A stretch of 64,000 nt of DNA from contig DZDN01000016.1 of assembly GCA_020907925.1 (NCBI GenBank), positions 62,001 to 126,000 of the forward strand, given 5' to 3'. This DNA comes from Limimorpha avicola. GTDB taxonomy: Bacteria > Bacteroidota > Bacteroidia > Bacteroidales > F082. The notes below the pieces were generated by a model. The model saw nothing but the letters and a program-made list of their open reading frames with translations. It was not told the DNA's origin and did no database searches. Positions 1 to 8,656 of this stretch are shown here, piece by piece. Within the stretch, counting starts at the first letter, position 1; each line of letters starts with the position of its first letter. Position numbers and translations under genes: made by a program.

Positions 1-2
1 AA

Positions 3-593
3 CGTCTCGTCTATCTTTATGCCACTAACGAAGATGAGCAATACGCCAACATTGAAAATGCCAAGTCTCGCGGATATAATGTTCTCTTGATGGACGGAAT
101 CCTCGACTCTCATTTCATCAGCAGTATGGAACAAAAATTCGAAAACACGCAATTCTCACGTGTGGATTCCAACACCATCGACAAACTTATTGAGAAAAAA
201 GATGATGACACAGTCTCCAAGTTAAGCGACAGCGATAAGGAAAGCATCAAGGCCTCTTTTGAAGCTATCATAGACAAGACTGTTTTCTCGATAGAATTTG
301 TCAACATGAATGAAAATGAAGTTCCTGTAGAACTTACCCAAAATGAATGGATGCGCCGTATGAAAGATATGAATATGGTTGGCGGCATGTCGATGTGGGG
401 TGACATGCCAGATCATTACACATTAATAATAAATACAAACAATAATGTAATAACTTCGCTCGTTAATAAAGATGAAGACAGTCGAAAAGAGGTTATTTCC
501 CAGCTATACGACCTTGTCAGACTCTCGAAGAATCTTTTAAAGGGAAAAGAACTCAATGAGTTCATAAAACGCAATTTCGACAGTATGCAATAA
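3..593 (+). CDS. htpG: Molecular chaperone HtpG (Hsp90), C-terminal part
   Basis: This is the C-terminal ~196 residues of the ATP-dependent chaperone HtpG, a cytosolic homodimer. The reading frame is open from base 3 and runs off the left edge of the window. The visible part begins RLVYLYATNEDEQ and continues into a stretch containing SRGYNVLLMDGILDSH, typical of the HtpG middle/C-terminal junction, followed by the Met-rich segment (MKDMNMVGGMSMW) characteristic of the dimerisation domain in this phylum. The TTG/ATG codons near base 87 are internal, not a start. It ends 12 bases before lemA on the same strand. The N-terminal ATPase domain lies outside the window, so its integrity cannot be judged. 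Confidence 0.95.
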   Translation, partial: RLVYLYATNEDEQYANIENAKSRGYNVLLMDGILDSHFISSMEQKFENTQFSRVDSNTIDKLIEKKDDDTVSKLSDSDKESIKASFEAIIDKTVFSIEFVNMNENEVPVELTQNEWMRRMKDMNMVGGMSMWGDMPDHYTLIINTNNNVITSLVNKDEDSRKEVISQLYDLVRLSKNLLKGKELNEFIKRNFDSMQ

Positions 594-605
594 CAAATTC
601 ATGAA

Positions 606-1199
606 ATGAAAAAGAAAAGCACAATTATCATTATCGTTGTCATTGTTGTCATAATACTCCTATTTTCCTGGGTAAAAGGCACTTACAACGGATTAGTATC
701 AAAAGAAGAAGCTGTTAATTCGCAATGGGCTCAAGTTGAGAATGTATATCAACGTCGTAGTGATCTTATACCCAATTTGGTGGCCACAGTAAAAGGTTAT
801 GCCGAACATGAACAGGAAGTCTTGACCGATGTTGTTGAAGCAAGAGCCAAAGCCACTTCCATCAACCTTAATGCCGACAATATGACACCAGAGAACATGC
901 AGGCATTCCAAAATGCGCAGGAACAGTTGTCCGGAGCATTGTCGAGATTGTTGTTAACTGTAGAGAAATATCCTGATTTAAAGGCGAATCAGAACTTTTT
1001 AGAACTGCAGGCACAACTTGAAGGCACTGAGAACCGTATCACTGTAGAACGTCAGAAATTCAACAACACGGCTAAAGAATACAATCAGTCAATAAGACAT
1101 TTCCCTGCCAACATATTTGCCAATATGTTCGGTTTTGAAAAGATAACATATTTTGAGGCTCAACAGGGTGCTGAAGTTGCTCCCAAAGTTGAGTTTTGA
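606..1199 (+). CDS. lemA: LemA family membrane protein
   Basis: A 197-residue LemA-family protein. An N-terminal hydrophobic helix (about residues 5-22, rich in Ile/Val) anchors it in the inner membrane, and the remainder is a helical extracytoplasmic domain. The family signature follows the helix: NGLVSKEEAVNSQWAQVENVYQRR, then DLIPNLVATVKGYAEHE. The biochemical function of LemA is not established. In this phylum lemA is commonly followed by TPM-domain genes, as here, which suggests a shared envelope role (inference). It starts 12 bases after htpG, and a strong hairpin separates it from the next gene. Confidence 0.93.
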   Translation: MKKKSTIIIIVVIVVIILLFSWVKGTYNGLVSKEEAVNSQWAQVENVYQRRSDLIPNLVATVKGYAEHEQEVLTDVVEARAKATSINLNADNMTPENMQAFQNAQEQLSGALSRLLLTVEKYPDLKANQNFLELQAQLEGTENRITVERQKFNNTAKEYNQSIRHFPANIFANMFGFEKITYFEAQQGAEVAPKVEF

Positions 1200-1203
1200 C
1201 AAC

Positions 1204-1233
1204 GAAGAGGCTGTCATATAAGACAGCCTCTTC
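1204..1233 (+). terminator. Hairpin between lemA and the TPM gene (terminator or attenuator)
   Basis: A perfect 12-bp inverted repeat (1204-1215 with 1222-1233, GAAGAGGCTGTC on the left arm) with a 6-base loop lies directly after the lemA stop codon. Only a broken T-rich tract follows (TTAACTT), so termination is probably partial. The next gene starts 13 bases after the hairpin. Confidence 0.55.
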
Positions 1234-1246
1234 TTAACTTAATTAT

Positions 1247-1681
1247 ATGACAGCCAGGAATTTTTTCAGTAAATTAGAAATTAAAAGAATTGTAGCCGCA
1301 ATACAAGAAGCGGAAAAAGACACTTCCGGGGAGATTCGTGTACACATAGACAATTTCTGTAAAGGAGACGCCATAGAAAGGGCCACTGAGGTGTTTTTTA
1401 AACTTAAAATGAATGAAACCGCACTACGTAACGGCGTACTTATATATTTAGCAGTAAAAGACCACAAATTTGCCATCATTGGCGATGAAGGTATCAACAA
1501 TGTCGTTGAAAATGATTTCTGGGAAGACATAAAGAACGACATGACACAATCTTTTAGAAACAATTTATTTACCGACGGCATAATATATGGAGTACTTCGC
1601 TGTGGTAAAAAACTAAAGGCGTATTTTCCTCATCAGGAAAATGACATTGATGAGCTTAGCAACGAAATTTCTTTTGAATAA
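1247..1681 (+). CDS. TPM-domain protein, short cytosolic form
   Basis: A 144-residue protein with a TPM fold (DUF477/TPM_phosphatase family). Family signs include the opening helix FSKLEIKRIVAAIQEAEKDTSGEIRVHI and a central GVLIYLAVKDHKFAIIGDEGIN segment. No signal peptide or transmembrane helix is visible, unlike the longer TPM protein that follows 6 bases downstream. TPM domains have been linked to phosphatase activity and photosystem repair in plants, but the role of this short form in Bacteroidota is unknown. The lemA-TPM-TPM order is a common phylum arrangement. Confidence 0.85.
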   Translation: MTARNFFSKLEIKRIVAAIQEAEKDTSGEIRVHIDNFCKGDAIERATEVFFKLKMNETALRNGVLIYLAVKDHKFAIIGDEGINNVVENDFWEDIKNDMTQSFRNNLFTDGIIYGVLRCGKKLKAYFPHQENDIDELSNEISFE

Positions 1682-1687
1682 AACAAC

Positions 1688-2473
1688 ATGAAAAAGTCTA
1701 TTTTTTATTACATCCTATTTTTCTCTTTTTTATTTTTTTGTAAAACGACATTCTCACAAGACATTCCCGGCAGACCGGATCCGCCACGTCTTGTAAACGA
1801 TTTCACATCGACACTGTCAAAAAACCAGATCAACCAACTTGAACAGAAAGTGGTAAACTATAACGACAGTACTTCTACTCAAATATGTATAGTGTTAGTC
1901 AACAGTTTACAAGGATACAGCGCTAACGAATATGCATATAGCATCGGAGAAAACTGGGGCGTTGGCGGAAAAGAAAACAACGGCGTTGTATTGCTCATCA
2001 AACCCAAAGGAAAAGAGAAAGGCGAAGTTGCAATATCAGTAGGATACGGAATAGAACCATATCTTACCGATGCCATCTGCAAAAGAATCATAGAAACTCA
2101 GATGAAAAGCTATCTCATTGACAATGATTACTATTCTGCCATTAACACTGCCATAGACTCCATTATCAACGAACTTGTCGCTGCCAAGTTCAAGCCAACC
2201 GGAAACAATGGAGAAAATGACGGATTGATTTTGATTCCCATAATAATATTAATCGTAATGATTTTAATCATAAAAATAATGGGAAGAAGTAAAAGTGTCA
2301 CCTACACTTCTAAAAACGATGGCAAAGACTTATTCAATTTATGGCTTTTATCGATGTTCTTTAACAACAGAAACAATCATTTTGGAGGAGGATCCTCATT
2401 TGGAGGAGGATCATCGTTTGGAGGTTTTGGCGGCGGTCATTTCGGAGGAGGCGGAGCCTCAGGAAGCTGGTAA
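1688..2473 (+). CDS. TPM-domain membrane protein with Gly-rich tail (YgcG-like)
   Basis: A 261-residue exported TPM protein. It has a Sec signal peptide (residues 1-24, cleavage likely after FSQ), a TPM domain (about 25-165, with the typical start PGRPDPPRLVNDFTSTLS and the stretch GVVLLIKPKGKEKGEVAISVGYG), one transmembrane helix (about 182-200), then a charged linker and a Gly/Ser/Phe-rich C-terminus made of FGGGSS-type repeats. This architecture matches YgcG-like proteins encoded next to lemA. The extracytoplasmic TPM domain and LemA may act together (inference from recurrent neighbourhood). Confidence 0.88.
   Translation: MKKSIFYYILFFSFLFFCKTTFSQDIPGRPDPPRLVNDFTSTLSKNQINQLEQKVVNYNDSTSTQICIVLVNSLQGYSANEYAYSIGENWGVGGKENNGVVLLIKPKGKEKGEVAISVGYGIEPYLTDAICKRIIETQMKSYLIDNDYYSAINTAIDSIINELVAAKFKPTGNNGENDGLILIPIIILIVMILIIKIMGRSKSVTYTSKNDGKDLFNLWLLSMFFNNRNNHFGGGSSFGGGSSFGGFGGGHFGGGGASGSW
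2384..2467 (+). repeat. Gly-codon-rich tandem repeat in the TPM gene tail
   Basis: GGA-rich units of about 18 bases encoding FGGGSS are tandemly repeated here and degenerate into FGGFGGGHFGGGG. It is a low-complexity coding repeat likely to vary in copy number between strains. Confidence 0.7.
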
Positions 2474-2654
2474 ACGATGATATTGTTTGTTTTCCGATAA
2501 TCCAAATTATCTTTTACCTGAAACGTCAATCTTTTATCAACAGGTAATAACATCCTATTTCTTGAAATAAACATTTTTTCAGAAATGTTGTATAGCAATT
2601 ATTAATTGACGAAAGACACAATTATTACATGTCTCACACTATATTATAAAAAAC
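2474..2654. other. Non-coding spacer after the TPM gene
   Basis: AT-rich spacer between the TPM gene (+) and the convergent gap gene (-). I find no plausible ORF. Only weak inverted repeats are present (7-bp arms at 2514-2520/2541-2547 and an A/T-only hairpin at 2570-2589); none has a convincing T-run. Confidence 0.4.
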
Positions 2655-2719
2655 ACCCACGAGGCAACAATAAACTCGAATCAGTAATAAACTTATCGTA
2701 TTTCATCGTCCCCGTGGGT
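2655..2719 (-). terminator. Probable long-loop terminator downstream of gap
   Basis: Arms at 2655-2664 and 2710-2719 (ACCCACGAGG / CCCCGTGGGT) pair over 10 bp with one mismatch. Read on the minus strand the hairpin is followed by GTTTTTTATAATA, a good U-run. The loop is ~45 bases, which is unusual. It lies ~138 bases past the gap stop codon; an AT-rich 9-bp inverted repeat (2816-2824/2835-2843) is closer to the stop. Confidence 0.5.
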
Positions 2720-2856
2720 ATTAACAACCGTTATCCAAGAAATCCTGATAAATAAATGGATAAACAGTTATATCAGTTGAAAACAATCAAAACATTAAGG
2801 TTTCAACGAAAACATAACAATGTAGGTAACAATATACATTGTTAATAAATCATTGA

Positions 2857-3873
2857 TCACCCATTAACTTTTGCCATGTGAGCGATAAGGTCGAGTACCT
2901 TATTTGAATAACCAATCTCGTTATCATACCATGACACCACTTTCACGAAAGTATCTGTCAAAGCTATGCCTGCTTTAGCATCGAAGATAGAGGTACGTGT
3001 ATCGCCGAGGAAATCCGAAGACACGACAGCGTCTTCAGTATAACCGAGGATGCCTTTAAGTTCGCCCTCTGAAGCTTTCTTCATGGCGGCGCAGATTTCA
3101 TCGTATTTAGCCGGTTTTGCAAGGTTCACCGTAAGGTCCACCACAGAGACGTCGAGAGTAGGAACACGCATCGACATACCGGTAAGTTTACCGTTAAGGG
3201 AAGGAATGACTTTACCGACTGCTTTGGCAGCACCGGTTGAAGAAGGTATAATGTTACCGGAAGCAGCACGTCCGCCACGCCAGTCTTTCAATGAAGGACC
3301 GTCAACAGTTTTCTGTGTAGCCGTAGTTGAGTGGACAGTCGTCATCAAACCATCGGTAATACCCCAATTGTCATGCAATACCTTTGCAATAGGAGCAAGA
3401 CAGTTGGTCGTACATGAGGCATTGGATACAAATTGTGTTCCTTTGACGTATGCATCCTGGTTGACACCACAAACAAACATCGGAGTATCATCTTTTGAAG
3501 GAGCTGACATCACCACATATTTAGCGCCGGCATCAATATGACCCTGTGCTTTTTCTTTTGTAAGGAACAGACCTGTAGATTCAACGACATACTCAGCACC
3601 GACCTCATTCCATTTCAAATCGGAAGGATTCTTCTCCGCAGTGATACGAATACTGTGACCATTGACTATGAGAAGACTTTTTTCCATATCGTATGCAATC
3701 TCGCCTTCGAATTTGCCATGCATAGTGTCATATTGAAGCATATATGCCAGATAATCCACCGGACAAAGGTCATTAATACCTACAATTTCAATATCTTCGC
3801 GTGTTTGTGCTGCGCGAAATACAAAACGACCGATACGGCCGAACCCATTAATACCTACTTTAATTTTTGCCAT
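2857..3873 (-). CDS. gap: Glyceraldehyde-3-phosphate dehydrogenase, type I
   Basis: A 338-residue cytosolic homotetrameric enzyme that oxidises glyceraldehyde 3-phosphate to 1,3-bisphosphoglycerate with NAD and phosphate, in glycolysis. The N-terminal Rossmann motif NGFGRIGR, the catalytic-cysteine motif SNASCTTNCLAP, and the C-terminal WYDNEIGYSNKV segment are all present, and length is normal. The gene is monocistronic, divergent from lepA, with a phylum-type promoter box ~77 bases upstream of the ATG and a terminator-like hairpin downstream. Nothing appears degenerate. Confidence 0.97.
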   Translation of the reverse strand: MAKIKVGINGFGRIGRFVFRAAQTREDIEIVGINDLCPVDYLAYMLQYDTMHGKFEGEIAYDMEKSLLIVNGHSIRITAEKNPSDLKWNEVGAEYVVESTGLFLTKEKAQGHIDAGAKYVVMSAPSKDDTPMFVCGVNQDAYVKGTQFVSNASCTTNCLAPIAKVLHDNWGITDGLMTTVHSTTATQKTVDGPSLKDWRGGRAASGNIIPSSTGAAKAVGKVIPSLNGKLTGMSMRVPTLDVSVVDLTVNLAKPAKYDEICAAMKKASEGELKGILGYTEDAVVSSDFLGDTRTSIFDAKAGIALTDTFVKVVSWYDNEIGYSNKVLDLIAHMAKVNG

Positions 3874-3949
3874 AATTTATACTTTTAAATTAATCTGAAT
3901 GTTCAAACAATTTCAAAAATGCAATGTTTTTTTAAAATGATATTTTTTG

Positions 3950-3957
3950 CAAAGTTA
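3950..3957 (-). promoter_or_regulatory. TAnnTTTG promoter box for gap
   Basis: Minus-strand TAACTTTG matches the Bacteroidota -7 consensus. Transcription would begin near 3944, giving a leader of about 70 bases before the gap start codon. Confidence 0.6.
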
Positions 3958-4151
3958 AAACTTTTTTATTAAAAAACTATAATCAATTTTTTATTTAAAA
4001 ATTTTTGTTAAAAGAGTATAATAATAATTCTCTTTCAAAAAAACATTTCTATCATTATAAACAAATTCAGTAATAAAAGTGATAAAATAAACCAACGAAA
4101 AATGTTCAAGCAAAGCGCAAAAATAATTTTTAAAAGAATACTCAAAAATAT

Positions 4152-4159
4152 TATCTTTG
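4152..4159 (+). promoter_or_regulatory. TAnnTTTG promoter box abutting lepA
   Basis: TATCTTTG ends only 4 bases before the lepA ATG at 4164. If transcription starts at the usual distance, the mRNA would begin at or within a base or two of the start codon, so it would be leaderless. Confidence 0.6.
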
Positions 4160-4163
4160 CACC

Positions 4164-5951
4164 ATGAAAAATATCAGAAATTTTTGCATCATAGCACATA
4201 TAGACCATGGCAAAAGCACATTGGCTGACAGATTGCTTGAGTTTACCGACACCTTAACGAAGAAAGAGTTGGTAAACCAGGTTCTTGACGATATGGATTT
4301 GGAGAGAGAGAGAGGCATTACCATAAAGAGTCATGCCATACAGATGAAATATGAACATAATGGAGAAGTTTACACTCTCAACCTCATTGACACTCCCGGA
4401 CATGTTGATTTTTCGTATGAGGTATCAAGGTCAATAGCAGCATGCGAAGGTGCATTGCTTGTCGTAGATGCTTCACAAGGCATTCAGGCACAGACAATAT
4501 CCAATCTCTATATGGCGCTGGAGCACAATCTGGAAATCATTCCTGTCATCAACAAAATAGACATGGAAAGTGCCAATCCCGATATGGTAGAAGACCAGAT
4601 AGTGGATTTGATAGGATGCGAACGCAGTGAGATACTTAGATGCAGTGCACGTACAGGTTTAGGTGTCAATGAGATATTAGAAGCCATTGTAAACAGGATT
4701 CCTGCACCTAAAGGTGACCCTGATGCTCCTTTACAAGCACTTATCTTCGATTCTGTTTTCAACTCATTCAGAGGTATAATAGCCTATTTCAGAATCATCA
4801 ACGGCACCATACGCACAGGTGACCTTGTAAAATTCTATGCCACTGAGAAAGAATACAATGCCGATGAAATCGGAGTACTTCAACTGAAACAGGTGCCACA
4901 AAACGAATTGTCAGCAGGTAATGTCGGTTATATCATCTCCGGAATAAAAAGTTCAAGGGAAGTAAAGGTTGGTGACACCATCACTCATGTTGACAAGCCA
5001 TGTTCCAATGCCATTGCCGGTTTTGAAAATGTGAAACCCATGGTATTCGCCGGAGTATATCCTGTCGATGCCGATGATTATGAAGAGTTGAGAAGTTCTC
5101 TTGAAAAATTGCAGCTCAACGATGCGTCTTTAGTTTGGGAACCGGAGTCTTCGGCTGCATTGGGATTCGGATTCCGTTGCGGTTTTCTCGGCTTGTTACA
5201 CATGGAAATCATACAGGAACGCCTCGACCGTGAGTTCAACATGGATGTCATTACCACCGTGCCCAATGTATCGTTCAAGGCATATCTTACCGATGGCACC
5301 GTTCTTGATGTACACAACCCCAGCGGTTTACCGGAACAGACAAAACTCGACCATATAGACGAACCTTATATCATTGCTCAGATAATATCCAAAAACGAAT
5401 ATGTAGGTCCCATAATGACACTGTGCATAGAAAAAAGAGGTTTGTTGAAAAATCAGGTATATCTCACTACCGACAGAGTCGAAATGACTTTCCAAATGCC
5501 TCTCAGTGAGATAGTGTTCGACTTTTATGACAAACTGAAATCCATTTCAAGAGGATACGCATCATTCGATTATCATATTGCAGGATATCAGCCTGCCAAC
5601 CTTGTCAAACTCGACATTTTGCTAAACGGCGATTCTGTAGATGCACTTTCAACATTGATACACAGAGATCATGCATACGCTTTCGGACGCAGAATGTGCG
5701 AGAAACTCAAGGAATTGATTCCAAGACAACAATTTGATATTGCGATTCAGGCTTCCATAGGATCTAAAATAATTGCAAGAGAAACTGTACGTCAAGTAAG
5801 AAAAGACGTTACAGCCAAATGTTATGGAGGCGATATCAGCCGAAAACGCAAATTGTTAGAGAAACAGAAAGCCGGCAAGAAGAGAATGCGTCAAATAGGC
5901 AATGTTGAAGTTCCTCAATCGGCATTCCTTGCTGTTTTGAAATTAGACTGA
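4164..5951 (+). CDS. lepA: Elongation factor 4 (LepA), ribosome back-translocase GTPase
   Basis: A 595-residue translational GTPase of the EF4 family, close to the usual ~600 residues. The start MKNIRNFCIIAHIDHGKST is the canonical LepA N-terminus and carries the G1 motif; DTPGHVDF (G3) and NKIDM (G4) follow. The EF-G-like domains II-V come next, and the LepA-specific C-terminal domain holds GGDISRKRKLLEKQKAGKKRMR. EF4 acts on 70S ribosomes and affects translation fidelity and initiation under stress. The gene is monocistronic, with a promoter box directly against the ATG and a strong bidirectional terminator downstream. Confidence 0.97.
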   Translation: MKNIRNFCIIAHIDHGKSTLADRLLEFTDTLTKKELVNQVLDDMDLERERGITIKSHAIQMKYEHNGEVYTLNLIDTPGHVDFSYEVSRSIAACEGALLVVDASQGIQAQTISNLYMALEHNLEIIPVINKIDMESANPDMVEDQIVDLIGCERSEILRCSARTGLGVNEILEAIVNRIPAPKGDPDAPLQALIFDSVFNSFRGIIAYFRIINGTIRTGDLVKFYATEKEYNADEIGVLQLKQVPQNELSAGNVGYIISGIKSSREVKVGDTITHVDKPCSNAIAGFENVKPMVFAGVYPVDADDYEELRSSLEKLQLNDASLVWEPESSAALGFGFRCGFLGLLHMEIIQERLDREFNMDVITTVPNVSFKAYLTDGTVLDVHNPSGLPEQTKLDHIDEPYIIAQIISKNEYVGPIMTLCIEKRGLLKNQVYLTTDRVEMTFQMPLSEIVFDFYDKLKSISRGYASFDYHIAGYQPANLVKLDILLNGDSVDALSTLIHRDHAYAFGRRMCEKLKELIPRQQFDIAIQASIGSKIIARETVRQVRKDVTAKCYGGDISRKRKLLEKQKAGKKRMRQIGNVEVPQSAFLAVLKLD

Positions 5952-6053
5952 TGTCTTTCTTGGTTTAGCATGAAAGTATTGTTGTCGCAATTGCACTTTA
6001 ATGATTTAAAAACCCGACAATAAGAGTTTTATTGAATTTCATATCTTATAAAC

Positions 6054-6089
6054 AAGGCGTGTCAAATTTCATATAATCAGACACGCCTT
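6054..6089 (+). terminator. Terminator after lepA, probably bidirectional
   Basis: A perfect 10-bp stem (AAGGCGTGTC at 6054-6063, GACACGCCTT at 6080-6089) with a 16-base loop is followed by a T-run on the plus strand and by TGTTTATAAG on the minus strand. It sits between convergent lepA and the GH2 gene and probably serves both. Confidence 0.8.
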
Positions 6090-6132
6090 TTTCTCGAAAT
6101 AAATCTTCAATTTTAGAATAAAATTTTATTTA

Positions 6133-8652
6133 TCAAGGATTCAATGTTCTGAATATAAACTTCATATCATTGACATCCGTATCATTTTCAGGAACAAAAG
6201 TAATAACTTTTTCATTTTGAGGTTCAAGGTCGAAAAAGTTGTCAGAGAACCTGCCTTCAGCATTCCGGCATTCCACATAGACGCTTTTAGCCAATGCTGA
6301 TGAACGGACTTTCAAAGTAACAGTTCCATCATCTTGCAAAACATCATAAGTAATATCAGTCTTTTTCAGTTTCAAGTCTTTAGGTTTTGTCAAGAAACAA
6401 AGACGTTCGAACACCTTGCCGTCATTGTCATCAACAGTCATTTTGACATAAATACGTTCAGGATGTCTCACAGCCCTACAGAAATCATCTCCCAATTCAA
6501 TATCATGACAGCCATTCCTCTCAATATTAATCGGTAACTTCTGTGAAAACACTGTCTTTCCTTTCATATCTTTAACATCCAGCAACAAAAGACCTTCAAA
6601 AGCAGTTTGATTATCATTGTTAACCCAAAGCACATATTTATCCTCTACAGTTTTTATTCCGACATAAAGAGGAGCGAACAACTCTTTCAATCTATACTGC
6701 AGAGCCTTTTTGTTACCATAATAATCTATTGAAGACCATGATATTACAGGCCATGCGTCATTAAGTTGCCAATAGAGGGAGCCCATGCTGCGGGGTTTTG
6801 CAGCTCTCTGTGCCTCAACAGCAATGGAAAGACCATATTCCTGCGACAACTGACTCATATAAACATAATCTTCAAAATCCTTTGGTTTTCCTATATATTC
6901 TCTCACATGTTTCATCATTAGCAGTTCACCTCTTGCATGTTTCTGATGAGCCTGAATAACATCATTATCAAGGGCAGGGTCTATTTTTCTCAATGTTGAA
7001 ACGGAAGGATAAGCCTGGTATCCGAACTCACTGTTGAAACGACCCACTTTGTCGCGATATATCTCGTATGGCATCTCGCCCCACCAAACGCCCCAATAAT
7101 GCACGTCACCTTCAGTAAGACTCTCAGGGCGTCCCCACCCTTTTGAAGGAGAACTTGGCCAATAAGAGCGAGTGCCGTCATATTTTTCCACAACATCTTC
7201 AAGTATCTCTTCAAACAGTCTGTCATATCCGTCTTTCATCTCTTTATCTTCAGCCTCACTCCAACCGAGGCTCTTTTGCCAGCCCCAGTTATAATAACCT
7301 TCGCTTATTTCGTTGTTGCCGCACCACAATGCCAAAGAAGGATGACTTCTGTATCTTTTGACCTGCTGCACCGCTTCTTCCCTTACATTGTCGAGAAACT
7401 CATCTGAATAAGGGTATGTCGAGCCGGCAAACATAAAGTCCTGCCATACCATAATACCAAGACTGTCGCATATATCATAAAAATAATCAGGAGGATAAAT
7501 GCCACCGCCCCATATTCTCAACATATTGAAATTAGCCTCAACACATTCCCGAATGAGATACAGAGTGTTATCACGCGACATACGTGCTGTGAGCATTTCC
7601 TCCGGCACATAGTTGCTGCCTTTGATATAAAGAGGTGAACCGTTGACAGTAAAATACATGGCTGCGCCAATACTGTCAGGTTCGTTGACAAGTCTAATGT
7701 CACGAATGCCGGTTACCACGTTTACAACATCTTTCTCCATGCCATTACGCAATATTTTAATGTCAAAATCATAAAGATTCTGTTCTCCCATACCGTTAGG
7801 ATACCACAAACGCGGATTTTCCATCACAAAAGGTAATGAAATCTCATTCTTTCCTTTTGAAAGTTCTACCATCTCATTCAAAATAACATCTTCACCTTGT
7901 AAAACACATATTTCAACCGGATTTTCCACATCGCTGTCGATAGTAGCATGCAAAGACATCATCGCCTCATTGTCAGACAATTTTACCGTAGCCACAGAGG
8001 CGTCTGAAAGAGATATACCGGACCAAGCCCTCAAAGACACAGGTTTCCACAATCCAATATTGAGATAACGCGGGGCCCAGTCCCAACCATTCTGATATCC
8101 GGCCTTACGCATGACAGCATATTTTTCCGGGAAACGCAAAGGATATGTCTTAATAAGACTGTCACGCACCTTATCGAAAGGAAGGAATCGCACGACAAGC
8201 TCATTATCAGAAGGTTTCACAACATCTTTAACATCAACGGTCCATGTTCTGAACATATTATCGGCATATAAAAGATGTTTACCGTTAAGCCACACATCAG
8301 CATAAGTATCTATACCGTCAAAAATGAGTTCAATATTATCTTTAGACATCAACAAATCATCCATATCGAACACAAGACGATACGTCCATTCACGCTGAGG
8401 TATCCATAAAAGGTCCTGTTCAACTTTGCCATGATAAGGATGAGGAATTAATCCTGCTTCATACAAATCGTTCTGTATGACGGAAGGCAACGATACGTCG
8501 AGACTGAGGTCCAACGTGTCAGTAGTAACAGTCCAGCCTTGCGACAAACTGCGATATTCGGTAACTCCGTCATTATCGGAACAGGAAGTAAGACCAACAA
8601 TGACAAGACAAGACAGAAAGATAAGTTTTTTAACAAATGTATTATTTTTCAT
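6133..8652 (-). CDS. Glycoside hydrolase family 2 lipoprotein, beta-mannosidase-like
   Basis: An 839-residue GH2 enzyme, predicted to release terminal beta-mannose (or a related beta-glycoside) from oligosaccharides. A lipoprotein signal peptide ends at the lipobox GLTSC (Cys ~24). The mature end CSDNDG places acidic residues right after Cys, resembling the Bacteroidota surface-export signal, so surface display is possible (inference). The jelly-roll N-domain, Ig-like domain and TIM barrel are in GH2 order. The acid/base Glu is in WCGNNE (~446) and the nucleophile Glu in NSEFGYQAYP (~540); NEISEGYYNWGW is typical of beta-mannosidases. It lies 4 bases downstream of cutC, probably in the same transcript. 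No SusC/SusD genes are nearby. Exo-beta-glucosaminidase is an alternative specificity. Confidence 0.85.
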   Translation of the reverse strand: MKNNTFVKKLIFLSCLVIVGLTSCSDNDGVTEYRSLSQGWTVTTDTLDLSLDVSLPSVIQNDLYEAGLIPHPYHGKVEQDLLWIPQREWTYRLVFDMDDLLMSKDNIELIFDGIDTYADVWLNGKHLLYADNMFRTWTVDVKDVVKPSDNELVVRFLPFDKVRDSLIKTYPLRFPEKYAVMRKAGYQNGWDWAPRYLNIGLWKPVSLRAWSGISLSDASVATVKLSDNEAMMSLHATIDSDVENPVEICVLQGEDVILNEMVELSKGKNEISLPFVMENPRLWYPNGMGEQNLYDFDIKILRNGMEKDVVNVVTGIRDIRLVNEPDSIGAAMYFTVNGSPLYIKGSNYVPEEMLTARMSRDNTLYLIRECVEANFNMLRIWGGGIYPPDYFYDICDSLGIMVWQDFMFAGSTYPYSDEFLDNVREEAVQQVKRYRSHPSLALWCGNNEISEGYYNWGWQKSLGWSEAEDKEMKDGYDRLFEEILEDVVEKYDGTRSYWPSSPSKGWGRPESLTEGDVHYWGVWWGEMPYEIYRDKVGRFNSEFGYQAYPSVSTLRKIDPALDNDVIQAHQKHARGELLMMKHVREYIGKPKDFEDYVYMSQLSQEYGLSIAVEAQRAAKPRSMGSLYWQLNDAWPVISWSSIDYYGNKKALQYRLKELFAPLYVGIKTVEDKYVLWVNNDNQTAFEGLLLLDVKDMKGKTVFSQKLPINIERNGCHDIELGDDFCRAVRHPERIYVKMTVDDNDGKVFERLCFLTKPKDLKLKKTDITYDVLQDDGTVTLKVRSSALAKSVYVECRNAEGRFSDNFFDLEPQNEKVITFVPENDTDVNDMKFIFRTLNP

Positions 8653-8656
8653 AATA

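Noticed and set aside
2384..2467. Short direct repeats as a possible CRISPR-like array
   Set aside because: They are in-frame Gly/Ser-rich codon repeats of a TPM protein, with no spacers.
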